Notes: generated by a model from the letters alone, not told the origin. A DNA stretch of 64,000 nt from Candidatus Poribacteria bacterium (GCA_958295945.1 OY282386.1:3404204-3468203); one strand, 5' to 3'; numbered from the stretch's first letter, positions 37,371 to 47,185 are shown. Made by a program: numbers and translations.

Positions 37371-38342
37371 TTACTTATCAGGTGTCTCTGATTCTTCTTC
37401 GGGTGTTTCAGGTTCAGGGGTAGGAATGTTCTCAGGATACAGTTTTAGTTTTCCTTGTTGTGAGATTTCTTCAACCCATTCAATGATACGCGCCCGCTTT
37501 GCTGCACGGTCAACTTTACGTTTTACATCAGACTGCACCTCTTCCAGTTCCTTTTGCCGTTCCGATTTGTGTTCCTCTTTACGGAAAATGAGATAATATG
37601 TCTCATCATCTACATCGGTTTCAAATACTGTATCTGTCATTTCTCCGATTTCCATCTCAAAGACAGCCTCAATGAATTCAGACCAGTTCGGAGAAGCAGA
37701 TTGGCTGAATAAACCCGTGTTGCCCGGATTTTCTTCGCTTTTACCAGGGCCATTTGCAATCTTATCTTGTTCCGTGAGTTTCACAGCCATCTCAACTATA
37801 TCTGCCCCAGCTAGAATCTCGTCTAATGTTGCATTCGCCAAGTCTTCATCATCAAGGGGAATACATATTGCACGCACCTTTGCGGCTTCAACATAGTTAG
37901 CCTTGTTTTCCTCATAGTATGCTTTCAAGTCTTCGTCGGTGTATGAAACCTTTGCATCAACTTCCACTTCCGTTAGTTTTTCAACCATGAGTTGATGTGT
38001 GTAGTCCTCCAACTTATCAAGATGATCTTGGAGTTTATCGAAACCGTGTTCAGTTGCTTGAAGTAATTTGAGTTTTTTGTCAATGTAATCTTCTAAAAAT
38101 TCTGCTTTTCCTTCCTTCTTGGAATAATTTCGCTGACGGTAGGATGGTAATTCTGCAATTGCTGCGTCAAGTTCTTCAAGAGAAATCTGTATGAGTTCTC
38201 CGTTCCACTTCATCTCTGCCAATATTATTTGACTTTTGTCCACTTCTTCTTCGGAAACCCCGTGGTTGTCTGAACGGACAAGAGACCAAGTGAGAAGGCA
38301 GGTTGCTACAACTGCAGTAACAACAAAAAATATTTTTTTCAC
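37371..38342 (-). CDS. PpiC/SurA-like foldase, exported paralogue
   Basis: A 323-residue protein with an N-terminal signal segment (MKKIFFVVTAVVATCLLTWS). A helical region with IAELPSYRQRNYSKKEGKAEFLEDYIDKKL is nearly the same motif as in the neighbouring 331-residue protein, and a divergent parvulin-like C-terminal half follows (ENPGNTGLFSQSASPNWSEFIEAVFEMEIGEM). A Pro/Glu tail closes it. It is probably a chaperone-type foldase rather than an active isomerase. Gaps of 33 bp and 57 bp to its neighbours suggest one operon from mfd to the lptD-like gene. Confidence 0.72.
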   Translation of the reverse strand: MKKIFFVVTAVVATCLLTWSLVRSDNHGVSEEEVDKSQIILAEMKWNGELIQISLEELDAAIAELPSYRQRNYSKKEGKAEFLEDYIDKKLKLLQATEHGFDKLQDHLDKLEDYTHQLMVEKLTEVEVDAKVSYTDEDLKAYYEENKANYVEAAKVRAICIPLDDEDLANATLDEILAGADIVEMAVKLTEQDKIANGPGKSEENPGNTGLFSQSASPNWSEFIEAVFEMEIGEMTDTVFETDVDDETYYLIFRKEEHKSERQKELEEVQSDVKRKVDRAAKRARIIEWVEEISQQGKLKLYPENIPTPEPETPEEESETPDK

Positions 38343-38399
38343 TTTAATAATCTCCTTTCAATAAGATTGAGGCGATATTACCTCGTATGAACATATATT

Positions 38400-41300
38400 T
38401 TAGTCAGAAACAACAAACATAGTCAATATTTGTTGCAATTCGGTTAATAATTCTTTGCCAGTTATCTCATCAATACTAATCAAAAGTTGGGCAGGTGGAC
38501 GTAATTCAAGCTGTGGGTTCTCATGAATTGCTTCTACCAACTGAGTTACATCAATCTTCGGATTTCTTTCATCAAATGTCACTTTAATCCTATTCCCACC
38601 AGCAACAATTGCTGATATTCCTAACTTTTGTGATAGTTGTTTAATGGTTGTAATTTCCAATAACATCTCAACGGGTTCCGGTAGGTCCCCAAATCGGTCT
38701 TTGAGTTCTTTGGTCAGGTCATCCTTCTGTGTTTCATTTTTCAGTGCAGATATTTTTTTATAGATAGAAATTTTCTGCCGGCTGTCTGGAATGTAGTCAT
38801 CAGGTAGAAATGCTTCAATCGGCAAATTGATGTTGGTTTCAATTTCTTCCTCAACCTTTTCACCTTTTAACCTACGTACTGCATCATCAAGGAGTTTGCA
38901 ATAGAGTTCATATCCAACATTTGTAATATGTCCATGTTGTTGTGAACCGAGTATATTTCCCGCGCCACGGATCTCCAAGTCTCTCAGAGCAATTTTAAAT
39001 CCTGAACCGAGATCAGTAAATTCCTCAATGACTTGTAGTCGTTTCTGTGCACGTTCAGTAATGGATTTGTCTGGTGGATAAAACAGGTATCCATAAGCCT
39101 GTTCATCTGCACGTCCTACGCGACCACGGAGTTGATATAGTTGTGCCAAACCAAAAGCATCTGCCCGATTGATCATGATGGTATTCACATTTGGGATGTC
39201 CAAGCCAGATTCAATAATCATGGTACAGACCAAGATGTCGTGTTTGTGTCTGACAAACTCCAACATCACGTTTTCCAGTTCACGTTCAGGCATCTGTCCG
39301 TGTGCAATAGCCACACGTGCATGTGGTGCAAGTTCTTGTATATTCTTGGCGATAACAGCGATATCTTGAACTCGGTTGTGGACGAAGAACACTTGACCAT
39401 CTCGTGACAACTCATTCATTATAGCATCTCGTATAACTTTTGTGTTATACGGTAACACCTGTGTCTGAATGGGTAACCGATTAGCAGGTGGCGTGTTTAT
39501 AATACTAAAGTCTCTAATACCAACAAGCGACATGTGTAAGGTCCGTGGAATTGGGGTCGCTGTTAGTGTTAATACATCTACCGTCTCTTTAAATTGTTTG
39601 ATTTTTTCTTTATGTTTCACACCAAAACGATGTTCTTCATCAACAATTAGTAAACCGAGATTGTCAAAAGTAACGCTATCAGAAAGCAAGGAGTGCGTGC
39701 CTATTACAATGTCAACCTTCCCATCTGCCAGTTTCTCTTTGACCGTTTGTATTTCTTTCCTGCTACGAAAACGATTCAGCATTTCAACTTGTATGGGAAA
39801 CGGTTTGAAACGTTTTTCAAAAGTGTCGTAATGCTGTAGTGCCAAAATGGTTGTCGGGACAAGGAGTGCAACCTGTTTTTCTGCCATAACAGCTTTGAAC
39901 GCAGCACGTAATGCCACCTCTGTCTTACCATATCCAACATCACCACAGACCAACCGATCCATAGGTTTATCAATCTCCATATCTGCCTTAACGTCTTCAA
40001 TAGCTTGGAGTTGATCGTCAGTTTCTTGGAATGGAAAGAGTGCCTCAAATTCGCTTTCCCACGGGACTTCTGTCGGAAAACTATATCCTTCATTTGCTTG
40101 TCGCGCTGCATAGAGTTTAAGCAATTCCTCTGCCATCTCCTGAACAGCAGCTTTTGCACGTTGTTTTTTGTTTTGCCAAGATTTCCCACCGAGATAGTCT
40201 ATCCGCGGTTCATAGGACTCATCTTTGTTCCCAATATACTTCTGCACAAGATCTACCTGATAGGTTGGCACATACAGTCTATCTTCTTCCCTATACTTAA
40301 GGATCAGAAAATCCTGTGATTGTCCATCAATATCCATCCGGCGTATTCCTTCGTAAATCGCTATCCCGTGTGAAACATGGACAACATGATCGCCAACTTG
40401 CATATCAATTAGACTCAATAGCGGGGCACCGCTATTGTGTCGTTTGCGGGATACAGTTCGCCGTTGAGGATTTCCAAATATCTCATTTTCTGAGATGAAA
40501 ACGAGTTTAAGTGAATCACTGATGAAACCTTCAGAGATAAAGCCAACAGAAACAGATAATTTCTCAGATGGTAAATCTCGTTCAATCAACATCTCTAATA
40601 CACGTTTGGCTTGTTGCGGAGTCTCACAGAAGACATTGACAAGATAGTCTTTATTTGCCCACCTATTGATGTAATCAATCACCATCTGATAGTTACCTCT
40701 ACCGAGTCCAAGAGGTTTAAAGTCAAAATACGGTTCTAAGTCATTTCCCTCTTGATTGACATCAGCGGATACATTTTCAGTATATTCATCGGAGGCAGTA
40801 GTAGCTAAAGAGATCGGTATGTTTGAATATTGACCTAATTTATTTTCAATCGTCTCAGTCGGCACGAGTATATTATCAATAGTCGGCATCAGTTTTCCTT
40901 CTGCCACGCTCCTTTCGTATATCTCCTGTAGTTGTTCACGCAGCTGTTCAGCTTCATGCATTTGCCAACGAGGTTCTACCGTAAAGACAACTGTTTCATC
41001 TGGTAAATAATCTGTCAACATGTCAGTTTTTGGAAATAACATTGGTAGAAATGCTTCAACACCGTCAATGTCTTGCGGAATATCATCAATTACACTTGGG
41101 TTATTCTTTTGTGTTCTTGCAATAAAATCTTCTAATCCCCGTGTCATCTCTCGTATCGCATTGATGTAATCTGGTGTCTTTGCAGTTTCTTTCATAAGCC
41201 TTTCTGTTTGTGATTTCCAATGAGAAATTGAGATGTCAGCAAGACATACTTCAGACATAGGCGTAATTACAACAGAATCAGTATGAGAAATTGTAACTTG

Positions 41301-42047
41301 TGATGTAGAATCAAATAGACGAATTTCGTCAAGTTCATCACCAAAAAAGTCGAGACGAACAGGTGTGTCAGATGTGAGAGGAAATATATCTATTATATCT
41401 CCTCTATGTGCGAATTCTCCTTTCATTTCCACCAATTCAACTTGACGGTATCCGCTACGATTCAGGAATGTTATCAGATCATAAAACTCTACTTCATCAC
41501 CGACTTCAAGTATGCGACAAGCAGAAGTTAATGTGTCGCGCGGTGGCAGTTTGTAAGATAACCCCCGAACAGTAGTAACAACTACACTTTGTTGTGTTCT
41601 CTCTGGTGTGTTTTCGGAGATAGGTTTGCCATTTTTCGTAATCAGGTTATGCAGGCATCGCATCCGATCAACAGATATATTATTTGTTGGAGAAATGCCT
41701 TCAAAAAGTATATTTTGCCAAGAAGGAAAGAGGAATAGATCGTCCTTATGATTTACATCTGAATCTTGTTCAATGTTTGAATCTTGTTCAATGTTGTGGT
41801 TCCGGAATGCACGCACTTCTTCTAACGCTTGTTCCGCCTCACGATGAGAGGGAAACACGACGAGGAAAGATTTATCCGGAACATCATCAATAATAGTTGC
41901 AAGGAAATAGGAAGTTGATGCGTTACGCATCCCTTTGAGCGACGGAGGGTTTTCACCGTGCTTCAGACATTCAACAAGGTTTTGATAATTCTTCGTTTTT
42001 CGTAAAGACTCTAACACAAACTGTTCCTTATCGTTCAGTGGCACCAT
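38400..42047 (-). CDS. mfd: Transcription-repair coupling factor
   Basis: A 1215-residue Mfd, which removes RNA polymerase stalled at lesions and recruits UvrA. A UvrB-like N-terminal part contains PSWQNILFEGISP. The polymerase-interacting CarD-like domain has IDMQVGDHVVHVSHGIAIYEGI. The RecG-type translocase has Walker A GDVGYGKTEVALRAAFKA, the DEEH box in LLIVDEEHRFGVKHKEK, and LTLTATPIPRTLHMS. The TRCF domain closes the protein. A tandem duplication inside the N-terminal part reads NIEQDSNIEQDSD (18-bp DNA repeat near 41758-41793). It precedes the foldase/lptD run on the same strand. Confidence 0.95.
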   Translation of the reverse strand: MVPLNDKEQFVLESLRKTKNYQNLVECLKHGENPPSLKGMRNASTSYFLATIIDDVPDKSFLVVFPSHREAEQALEEVRAFRNHNIEQDSNIEQDSDVNHKDDLFLFPSWQNILFEGISPTNNISVDRMRCLHNLITKNGKPISENTPERTQQSVVVTTVRGLSYKLPPRDTLTSACRILEVGDEVEFYDLITFLNRSGYRQVELVEMKGEFAHRGDIIDIFPLTSDTPVRLDFFGDELDEIRLFDSTSQVTISHTDSVVITPMSEVCLADISISHWKSQTERLMKETAKTPDYINAIREMTRGLEDFIARTQKNNPSVIDDIPQDIDGVEAFLPMLFPKTDMLTDYLPDETVVFTVEPRWQMHEAEQLREQLQEIYERSVAEGKLMPTIDNILVPTETIENKLGQYSNIPISLATTASDEYTENVSADVNQEGNDLEPYFDFKPLGLGRGNYQMVIDYINRWANKDYLVNVFCETPQQAKRVLEMLIERDLPSEKLSVSVGFISEGFISDSLKLVFISENEIFGNPQRRTVSRKRHNSGAPLLSLIDMQVGDHVVHVSHGIAIYEGIRRMDIDGQSQDFLILKYREEDRLYVPTYQVDLVQKYIGNKDESYEPRIDYLGGKSWQNKKQRAKAAVQEMAEELLKLYAARQANEGYSFPTEVPWESEFEALFPFQETDDQLQAIEDVKADMEIDKPMDRLVCGDVGYGKTEVALRAAFKAVMAEKQVALLVPTTILALQHYDTFEKRFKPFPIQVEMLNRFRSRKEIQTVKEKLADGKVDIVIGTHSLLSDSVTFDNLGLLIVDEEHRFGVKHKEKIKQFKETVDVLTLTATPIPRTLHMSLVGIRDFSIINTPPANRLPIQTQVLPYNTKVIRDAIMNELSRDGQVFFVHNRVQDIAVIAKNIQELAPHARVAIAHGQMPERELENVMLEFVRHKHDILVCTMIIESGLDIPNVNTIMINRADAFGLAQLYQLRGRVGRADEQAYGYLFYPPDKSITERAQKRLQVIEEFTDLGSGFKIALRDLEIRGAGNILGSQQHGHITNVGYELYCKLLDDAVRRLKGEKVEEEIETNINLPIEAFLPDDYIPDSRQKISIYKKISALKNETQKDDLTKELKDRFGDLPEPVEMLLEITTIKQLSQKLGISAIVAGGNRIKVTFDERNPKIDVTQLVEAIHENPQLELRPPAQLLISIDEITGKELLTELQQILTMFVVSD

Positions 42048-42128
42048 TATTTATGTGTTTAAATATGAATTTCAGAAATCTATTCTCTTTAGAAGGTGGA
42101 AAGAGTGTGCCACCTAACGACGAATATT

Positions 42129-42962
42129 TTATTTTACAAATTCAATTTTTTCTAAGTTAGCTTTCATCTTACCCATTTTAACTTCAGCTTCAATTCTGAC
42201 AGGAATATGGCGACGGTTATCTGTTAGCCAAAGACGATATCCGTGTGAAGTGGTCACTACAAGTGTTTTAACACGTCCCAAACCTTTTACTTTTAGCACT
42301 TCTCCTCGTTCTACACTGATGGTAACTTTCAGAACCTTTGCTTTGATAATCAATGGAAAGAAATAAGTTTTTCCTGGTTCTAATTTCTTACAGCGTAGGA
42401 AATAGATCATAGAAAGTTCATCTTGTGTTCCTAACGGTATCTCTAATTCCTTTTTATCACGTTTTTCCGCTTCATTCGGTTTATTCTGTGAGATTTTTTC
42501 ATAATCTGCTTTCCCATCATTAAAGTTGATTTCAACGCGGGCAGAATATTTTTTATCCTGAAGTTGATTCCTGAAACTAATCGGGTGGAATCCTTTTGTG
42601 TTCAGAAAGGTAGACTGACGGTTTTGAAAGCGGTATATTCTTGCTGCTACAGAACTTGTTTTTGCTTCTGAGGTAATATGATATGCACTTTTCCTATTTA
42701 ACAACAGTTTCTTCTCAATATAGTCAACACGTTTTCCAGCGGTTACCGGAACCCAAGATACTTTAATTTTATATGTTAGTTTTTCTCCAACTATTAACGG
42801 TTGCGCAGCTACATTCTCAACATTAACAAGGGGAATTTCTAATTGTGTTGGGTTGTTAGCAGGCTGTACGGATGATTTTGATTCGTCTGATGCAACTTGA
42901 GATAGCGGCGAACCTACTCCTAATAAGAAAAGAATGAGCGACAAGCACTTGACATAATTCAC
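42129..42962 (-). CDS. DUF3108-family exported protein
   Basis: The segments PLIVGEKLTYKIKVSWVPVTAGK, FLNTKGFHPISFRNQLQDKK, DELSMIYFLRCKKLEPGKTY and YRLWLTDNRRHIPVRIEAEVKMGKMKANLEKI follow the DUF3108 pattern. This family of periplasmic proteins has no firm function. I start at the GTG at 42962 (VNYVKCLSLILFLLG) because GGAG lies 8 bp upstream and a signal peptide follows immediately. An ATG 19 codons upstream has no such support. It precedes mfd on the same strand. Confidence 0.8.
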   Translation of the reverse strand: MNYVKCLSLILFLLGVGSPLSQVASDESKSSVQPANNPTQLEIPLVNVENVAAQPLIVGEKLTYKIKVSWVPVTAGKRVDYIEKKLLLNRKSAYHITSEAKTSSVAARIYRFQNRQSTFLNTKGFHPISFRNQLQDKKYSARVEINFNDGKADYEKISQNKPNEAEKRDKKELEIPLGTQDELSMIYFLRCKKLEPGKTYFFPLIIKAKVLKVTISVERGEVLKVKGLGRVKTLVVTTSHGYRLWLTDNRRHIPVRIEAEVKMGKMKANLEKIEFVK

Positions 42963-43042
42963 ACTATCAACTCCAGCGACATCTAAAATAGAGATTGTCT
43001 GCACCTGAAAATCCAACAAATATCATCTAAGCAAGTGCACGC

Positions 43043-43651
43043 TTAAAACCGGTGTGTAAAAATGAACGCGTGCATACCATGATTAGTTTGTTGCATTTGG
43101 ACAGAAATTCTTCGATTATTATATTCTTTTGCAGTTTTTGAAGCATCAACGATATTCCATACGTGCAATCCGATGCCTGTGATTAGGAAAAGTGTGCCAC
43201 GTATACCGTGGTCAGCCATTCTTGAACGGACTTGGTCTTTGTCTAAGAAAGTGTTTGTTCGCTCATCTAAGAAACCTGTCCTGAAGGTGTCATGACTTCT
43301 ATAATGTAAAGCACGTGCGATATTGTAACTTGCCAATGCAAAGACACCTAACTCAGCAGTCAGAAACAGGGATGCTTTGAGATAGTTGTCAGCATACGCC
43401 TGCCCTAAACCTGGCATAGATGCCGATAAAAGTGATGCTTTTCGAGAACTACGCATGGGATAATATTGTGTGGAATGTTGACGGTAGAGAGGGTAAATAG
43501 GTTCTGTATCAACATCTTGAGAGGGGTGCGATTCCTGCCATCTTGAAATACTCTTCTTGTCTGCGGGATTATGTTCAGCTGACAACGCTTCCTTTTGAGG
43601 AAGCACAATAGTACAGAAGACAAAAAACAGTAGTATAATATATTTATTCAC
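43043..43651 (-). CDS. DUF5683-like membrane protein
   Basis: I start at the GTG at 43651 (VNKYIILLFFVFC), preceded by AGGAGAG; the longer frame from 43717 would bury this signal peptide. The motif KASLLSASMPGLGQAYADNYLKASLFLTAELG is typical of the DUF5683 and related PGLGQ proteins of the envelope. A second hydrophobic stretch (GTLFLITGIGLHVWNIVDA) follows. The 202-residue product is probably an inner-membrane or envelope protein of unknown role. It lies 80 bp upstream of the DUF3108 gene. Confidence 0.72.
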   Translation of the reverse strand: MNKYIILLFFVFCTIVLPQKEALSAEHNPADKKSISRWQESHPSQDVDTEPIYPLYRQHSTQYYPMRSSRKASLLSASMPGLGQAYADNYLKASLFLTAELGVFALASYNIARALHYRSHDTFRTGFLDERTNTFLDKDQVRSRMADHGIRGTLFLITGIGLHVWNIVDASKTAKEYNNRRISVQMQQTNHGMHAFIFTHRF

Positions 43652-43717
43652 TATCTCTCCTTTCTCATCTAATAAAATAATGACGGTATAGACAACTGTC
43701 AATACGAAAAGTATCAA

Positions 43718-44048
43718 AATTTCCAGAACAATCCAATTTAATCGTGCTGATAATAAGACAACTCTCCACTTTTACTCCAATCTATGCTCTCACCGTTAAT
43801 CTATATGTATATTATACCTAATTTCGTGCGATAAATCAACAAGACTAATTACGAAGTGTGGAAGAGTTTTACGCATCTGCTAATTCAGACATTTAATGCC
43901 TATTATTAGCGGAGTTGGTTTGTCGTCGCGCTATTCATTACACCTCTTTTTCCGTTGAATGTAAGAAACTCAATATATTGCGCGACGACAAACCAGATTA
44001 TTAGATGATAATGCCAGTATATAACCTTGTTTCAGTTCGTGGGAACCT
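43718..44048. repeat. Intergenic region with a 15-bp long-arm inverted repeat
   Basis: GGTTTGTCGTCGCGC at 43917-43931 and its exact complement at 43980-43994 enclose a 48-bp loop. No gene is recognisable in this 331-bp gap. It could terminate the upstream FN3 lipoprotein gene or be a small decayed element. Confidence 0.6.
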
Positions 44049-44876
44049 TCACTTATTGGGTTGTGCTGGAGCTAATTGGATATTTTCAGGATCAGTCTGG
44101 TAAGCCCAGTCAAATTCTACATCATCATCTGTAAGTCTACGAATGTGAATTTTAGCGAAGTTCCCATCAGGTGTATTAAGAACATAGACATGACCTTCAA
44201 ACAACTCAACAAAATCGGGTGTATAGCCTGATTTTGGCGCGAAATCTACGCCATCAAAAGTTTCATGATAGCCGACATCTTGCATCACAGTATCGTTGTC
44301 TGAATAGAGATAACGTGCATTGATCTCTATATTATCCACACCTACAATGATAGTATCTAACCCAAAATAGACATCAGTTGATCTGTCATCCCAAGGGATA
44401 GCACCTCTACGTGGATTTGAGAAATCAAAACCACTCCGATCAGGTTCGAGTATGTAATCATCTAATATGATATTTCTCCCCTCAGGACGAGGCGTATCCC
44501 ACGCGTTTTCTGGACTGAGTTCACTTTCGTTGCCATCGTTGTCAATAGCAGATACTGCATAGTAATAGGTTCTACCGTTTCGCACATTTCTATCGGTGTA
44601 GACGGTTGAGTCAACGGAAAGTTCAGCAATTGAGTCAAAATCGTTGTTATTTTCACTGCGCCAAACAGTGTAACCATCCAAATCAAATTCGCCATTTGGA
44701 TACCACTCAACTATAACGTACCCATCACCTGTGATTGTTCTGACACCACGAGGAACAGCAGGTGGTTCACGATCTCTTTCGTCATCGTCATCCACATCAA
44801 TATAGCACCCGAATAACGTTACTACGAGGAGTGCACACAGAAATAGTGCTATGATTTCTTTTAATCTTGTCAACAT
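44049..44876 (-). CDS. Fibronectin type III domain lipoprotein
   Basis: A 275-residue lipoprotein: the lipobox LFGC ends the signal segment at about residue 24, followed by an acidic stretch IDVDDDDERDRE. One FN3 domain spans about residues 38-130 (PPAVPRGVRTITGDGYVIVEW, YTVWRSENNN, YYYAVSAIDNDGNESELS). The C-terminal half (GYHETFDGVDFAPKSGYT) is unassigned. It is probably an outer-membrane or periplasmic surface lipoprotein. The A/T-rich upstream region contains tandem TTTATTATAC-like repeats near 44940-44970. Confidence 0.8.
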   Translation of the reverse strand: MLTRLKEIIALFLCALLVVTLFGCYIDVDDDDERDREPPAVPRGVRTITGDGYVIVEWYPNGEFDLDGYTVWRSENNNDFDSIAELSVDSTVYTDRNVRNGRTYYYAVSAIDNDGNESELSPENAWDTPRPEGRNIILDDYILEPDRSGFDFSNPRRGAIPWDDRSTDVYFGLDTIIVGVDNIEINARYLYSDNDTVMQDVGYHETFDGVDFAPKSGYTPDFVELFEGHVYVLNTPDGNFAKIHIRRLTDDDVEFDWAYQTDPENIQLAPAQPNK

Positions 44877-45095
44877 TTTTGTTCTCCTGTTTGGAAGTAT
44901 TTATTTTCAAGTATAACGCTAATTGATTGATGTGTGTTGACATACTTTATTATACTTTATTATACTATCATTAAAAATCATATCTATGCAATATAATTTT
45001 AGAACAGTTCAATTGTAGCTTGAAGTTATTGTTCGAGAAGATTCTAACCCGATATTCAGAATAACGGAAATTGAATACCTCTGAGAATCTCTTTC

Positions 45096-46561
45096 GGGTG
45101 TGTAAAGTTTTTGGCATGAAATTGCCTTGAATGGAGTTCTTGCTCAGAATGTCTACACATGGTATCCTAACCTAATAAATTAAATCACAATTTTAGGAGA
45201 GGATACCAATGTCAAGTATATCATTAAGTGTTCATGAAAGCAACGATTGCGAAGATGATTTTAGAAAGATTGTCGAAGAAGTAAACGATCTCTATGGAGA
45301 CATCAATGTTGACGAGAGTTTATCTTTAGATGATGTTGAAGTTCGTGTTTTTGAAGCATTTCGTTCTTTAGAACAAAAGTTTTTAGAAATGTGTGTCTCT
45401 AAAAAGGCAGGTAAGAAAGAGAGTGAACCTGTTGAATGTCCAGAGTGTCCAGCACCTTGTCGTCCATTACGCAAGCGTGCGAAACATCTAACAACTCTTT
45501 GTGGCAAAATAAGTCCAAGGCGTTGGGTGTATTGTTGTGAACACGGACATAGGCATGCCCCGTGGGAAGTCAAACAGAAGTTATCGGATCAATACACGCA
45601 TCGTGTCGCTGAAGCGATGTGTCGTTTGTCTGCGCGGCTTGACTATAGGGAAGCATCAGAGGAGTTGTCTCATCAAGGTCAAGGTATAGAAGTGAGTCAC
45701 ACGAGACTTCATCAAAGTGTGTGTAAGTGGTCAGAAGATTTGGATGTCCGTGAACAAGTAGAGGCTCAAGAACTTAAGGAAAATCAGCGTTGGTATGTGA
45801 GTTGCGATGGGTGCCACACGAACTCTCCGGATGGGTGGAAAGAGGTGAAAGTGGGGTGTATTTACAGAGATTATCCACAACCTGTTTCGGGTGGAACCCC
45901 GAGTGTGAGAACAGAAAGTATTCGGTATGTTGCGGGTCGTCAAAATGCCGCCGCTTTTGGTAAGAAGTTGTATGCGTTAGCACTAAAAAGTGGCATCTAT
46001 CAAAAAGATATAAATACACAAGTGATTGTATTTATCGGAGATGGTGCTGCGTGGATTTGGAACCTTTGTAAAGAATACTTTCCTAATGCTGTTCAGATTG
46101 TGGATTATCCACACGCCGTATCTCATCTGTCCGATGTTGCTAAACTTGTTTTTGAAGAGACAGAAACGGAGTTGTTTGAAGCGTGGATAAAAGAAACAGA
46201 ATGTTTTCTGCATGATGGGAACATCGCAGAAGTTGCCTCAAGCATTCGTGCCTTAGCCACACAGCACCCAGAAGTGTCAGAGAGTTTAGAAAGAGAAGCG
46301 AGATATTTTGAAAAACATGCAAACCGCATGCAGTCCAAAGCGTTTAGAGAAAAAGGGTATATGATTGGAAGTGGTGTGATTGAAAGTGCATGTAAACATG
46401 TTGTCGGAGAAAGGTGTAAACAAGCAGCTATGAGATGGAAGAAACCGGGCATCAATGCTGTGCTAAAGTGGAGATGTTTGTCAAAGAATAAGGCTTGGGA
46501 CAGATATTGGTATCCAAATACAAAAGCAGCATGATGTTCATGCCAAAAACTTTACACACCC
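45096..46561 (+). mobile_element. Intact ISKra4-family insertion sequence with 9-bp TSD
   Basis: A 1466-bp element bounded by perfect 25-bp terminal inverted repeats that begin GGGTGTGTAAAGTTTTTGGC. The target duplication ATCTCTTTC occurs at 45087-45095 and 46562-46570. A single full-length transposase fills most of it. The perfect ends, target duplication and open frame point to a recent and possibly active insertion. Miniature relatives with similar ends lie at 6892-8139 and 9122-9310. Confidence 0.95.
45209..46534 (+). CDS. ISKra4-family DDE transposase
   Basis: A 441-residue transposase. A zinc-finger-like segment (VECPECPAPC and CCEHGH) lies near residues 75-115. Catalytic residues are suggested by WYVSCDGCHTN, VIVFIGDGAAWIWNLCKEY and IGSGVIESACKHVVGERCK, which match the DDE blocks of the ISKra4 family, as does FEKHANRMQ before the Glu. 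It has a good AGGAGAGG RBS and no internal stop. It acts on the 25-bp ends of its own element and could mobilise the MITEs in trans. Confidence 0.93.
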   Translation: MSSISLSVHESNDCEDDFRKIVEEVNDLYGDINVDESLSLDDVEVRVFEAFRSLEQKFLEMCVSKKAGKKESEPVECPECPAPCRPLRKRAKHLTTLCGKISPRRWVYCCEHGHRHAPWEVKQKLSDQYTHRVAEAMCRLSARLDYREASEELSHQGQGIEVSHTRLHQSVCKWSEDLDVREQVEAQELKENQRWYVSCDGCHTNSPDGWKEVKVGCIYRDYPQPVSGGTPSVRTESIRYVAGRQNAAAFGKKLYALALKSGIYQKDINTQVIVFIGDGAAWIWNLCKEYFPNAVQIVDYPHAVSHLSDVAKLVFEETETELFEAWIKETECFLHDGNIAEVASSIRALATQHPEVSESLEREARYFEKHANRMQSKAFREKGYMIGSGVIESACKHVVGERCKQAAMRWKKPGINAVLKWRCLSKNKAWDRYWYPNTKAA

Positions 46562-46577
46562 ATCTCTTTCAATAATC

Positions 46578-46606
46578 TTGACATATTTATGACATCATGA
46601 TATACT
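46578..46606 (+). promoter_or_regulatory. Sigma-70 promoter beside the ISKra4 insertion
   Basis: TTGACA at 46578-46583 and TATACT at 46601-46606 with a 17-bp spacer. It begins 7 bp after the right target duplication and serves the membrane protein gene at 46640, so the insertion missed the core promoter. Confidence 0.65.
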
Positions 46607-46639
46607 TAATTCACATTAACTTTAGGATCAGGAAATGAG

Positions 46640-47185
46640 ATGTCCCAAAAAGATAGTATCCTGTTAACTCTAATACAAATCGCTGTTGGTGTTTTCATAA
46701 CGCTAATCGGTTGCCTCATATATTATTTTGTTTTTAATAAGTTAATTTGGCAAATATTCATAAATGACAGGATTACACACGGGTTTTGGGTAGGACTATT
46801 ATTGCTAATCTCAATATCACTTTCCTACGGTCTAATCATCGTTTGTGTGACTGAAGGCACCCGTCATGTTGGACGGCATTTCGGATATAATATCCCTTTC
46901 AAACCAGTCTGCTCAGGAGCATTCTTGGGTGCCCCCGCAATCGTTGGACTACTTGCCCTACGAAATGTGCCATGGGAAATTTTTGGCACACAAAATATAA
47001 TTCTTACCATAATTCTTCCAATTTTTAAAACTATTGCTTTCCTTTTGTCGTTACCTATTAGAGTATGGTTATTGCTCGGACTCCCAGTATTAATGTTATA
47101 TGTTTTGGCTATCCCGATAGGAGCTATTTTGGGATATAGATTATCTGACATTGATAACATAGAAGTCAACGCACAAGAAACATAA
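46640..47185 (+). CDS. Polytopic membrane protein of unknown function
   Basis: A 181-residue protein with four predicted transmembrane helices near residues 10-33, 50-72, 90-106 and 125-166 (the last long segment possibly two). No family motif is recognised. AGGAAATGAG precedes the ATG. It lies downstream of the ISKra4 element and is followed 120 bp later by purF, which has its own RBS. No function is inferred. Confidence 0.65.
   Translation: MSQKDSILLTLIQIAVGVFITLIGCLIYYFVFNKLIWQIFINDRITHGFWVGLLLLISISLSYGLIIVCVTEGTRHVGRHFGYNIPFKPVCSGAFLGAPAIVGLLALRNVPWEIFGTQNIILTIILPIFKTIAFLLSLPIRVWLLLGLPVLMLYVLAIPIGAILGYRLSDIDNIEVNAQET

Noticed and set aside
44930-44975. Tandem TTTATTATAC-like repeats as a promoter for the FN3 lipoprotein gene
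   Set aside because: TATAAT-like boxes exist on the minus strand but no -35 box at 17 bp was found.
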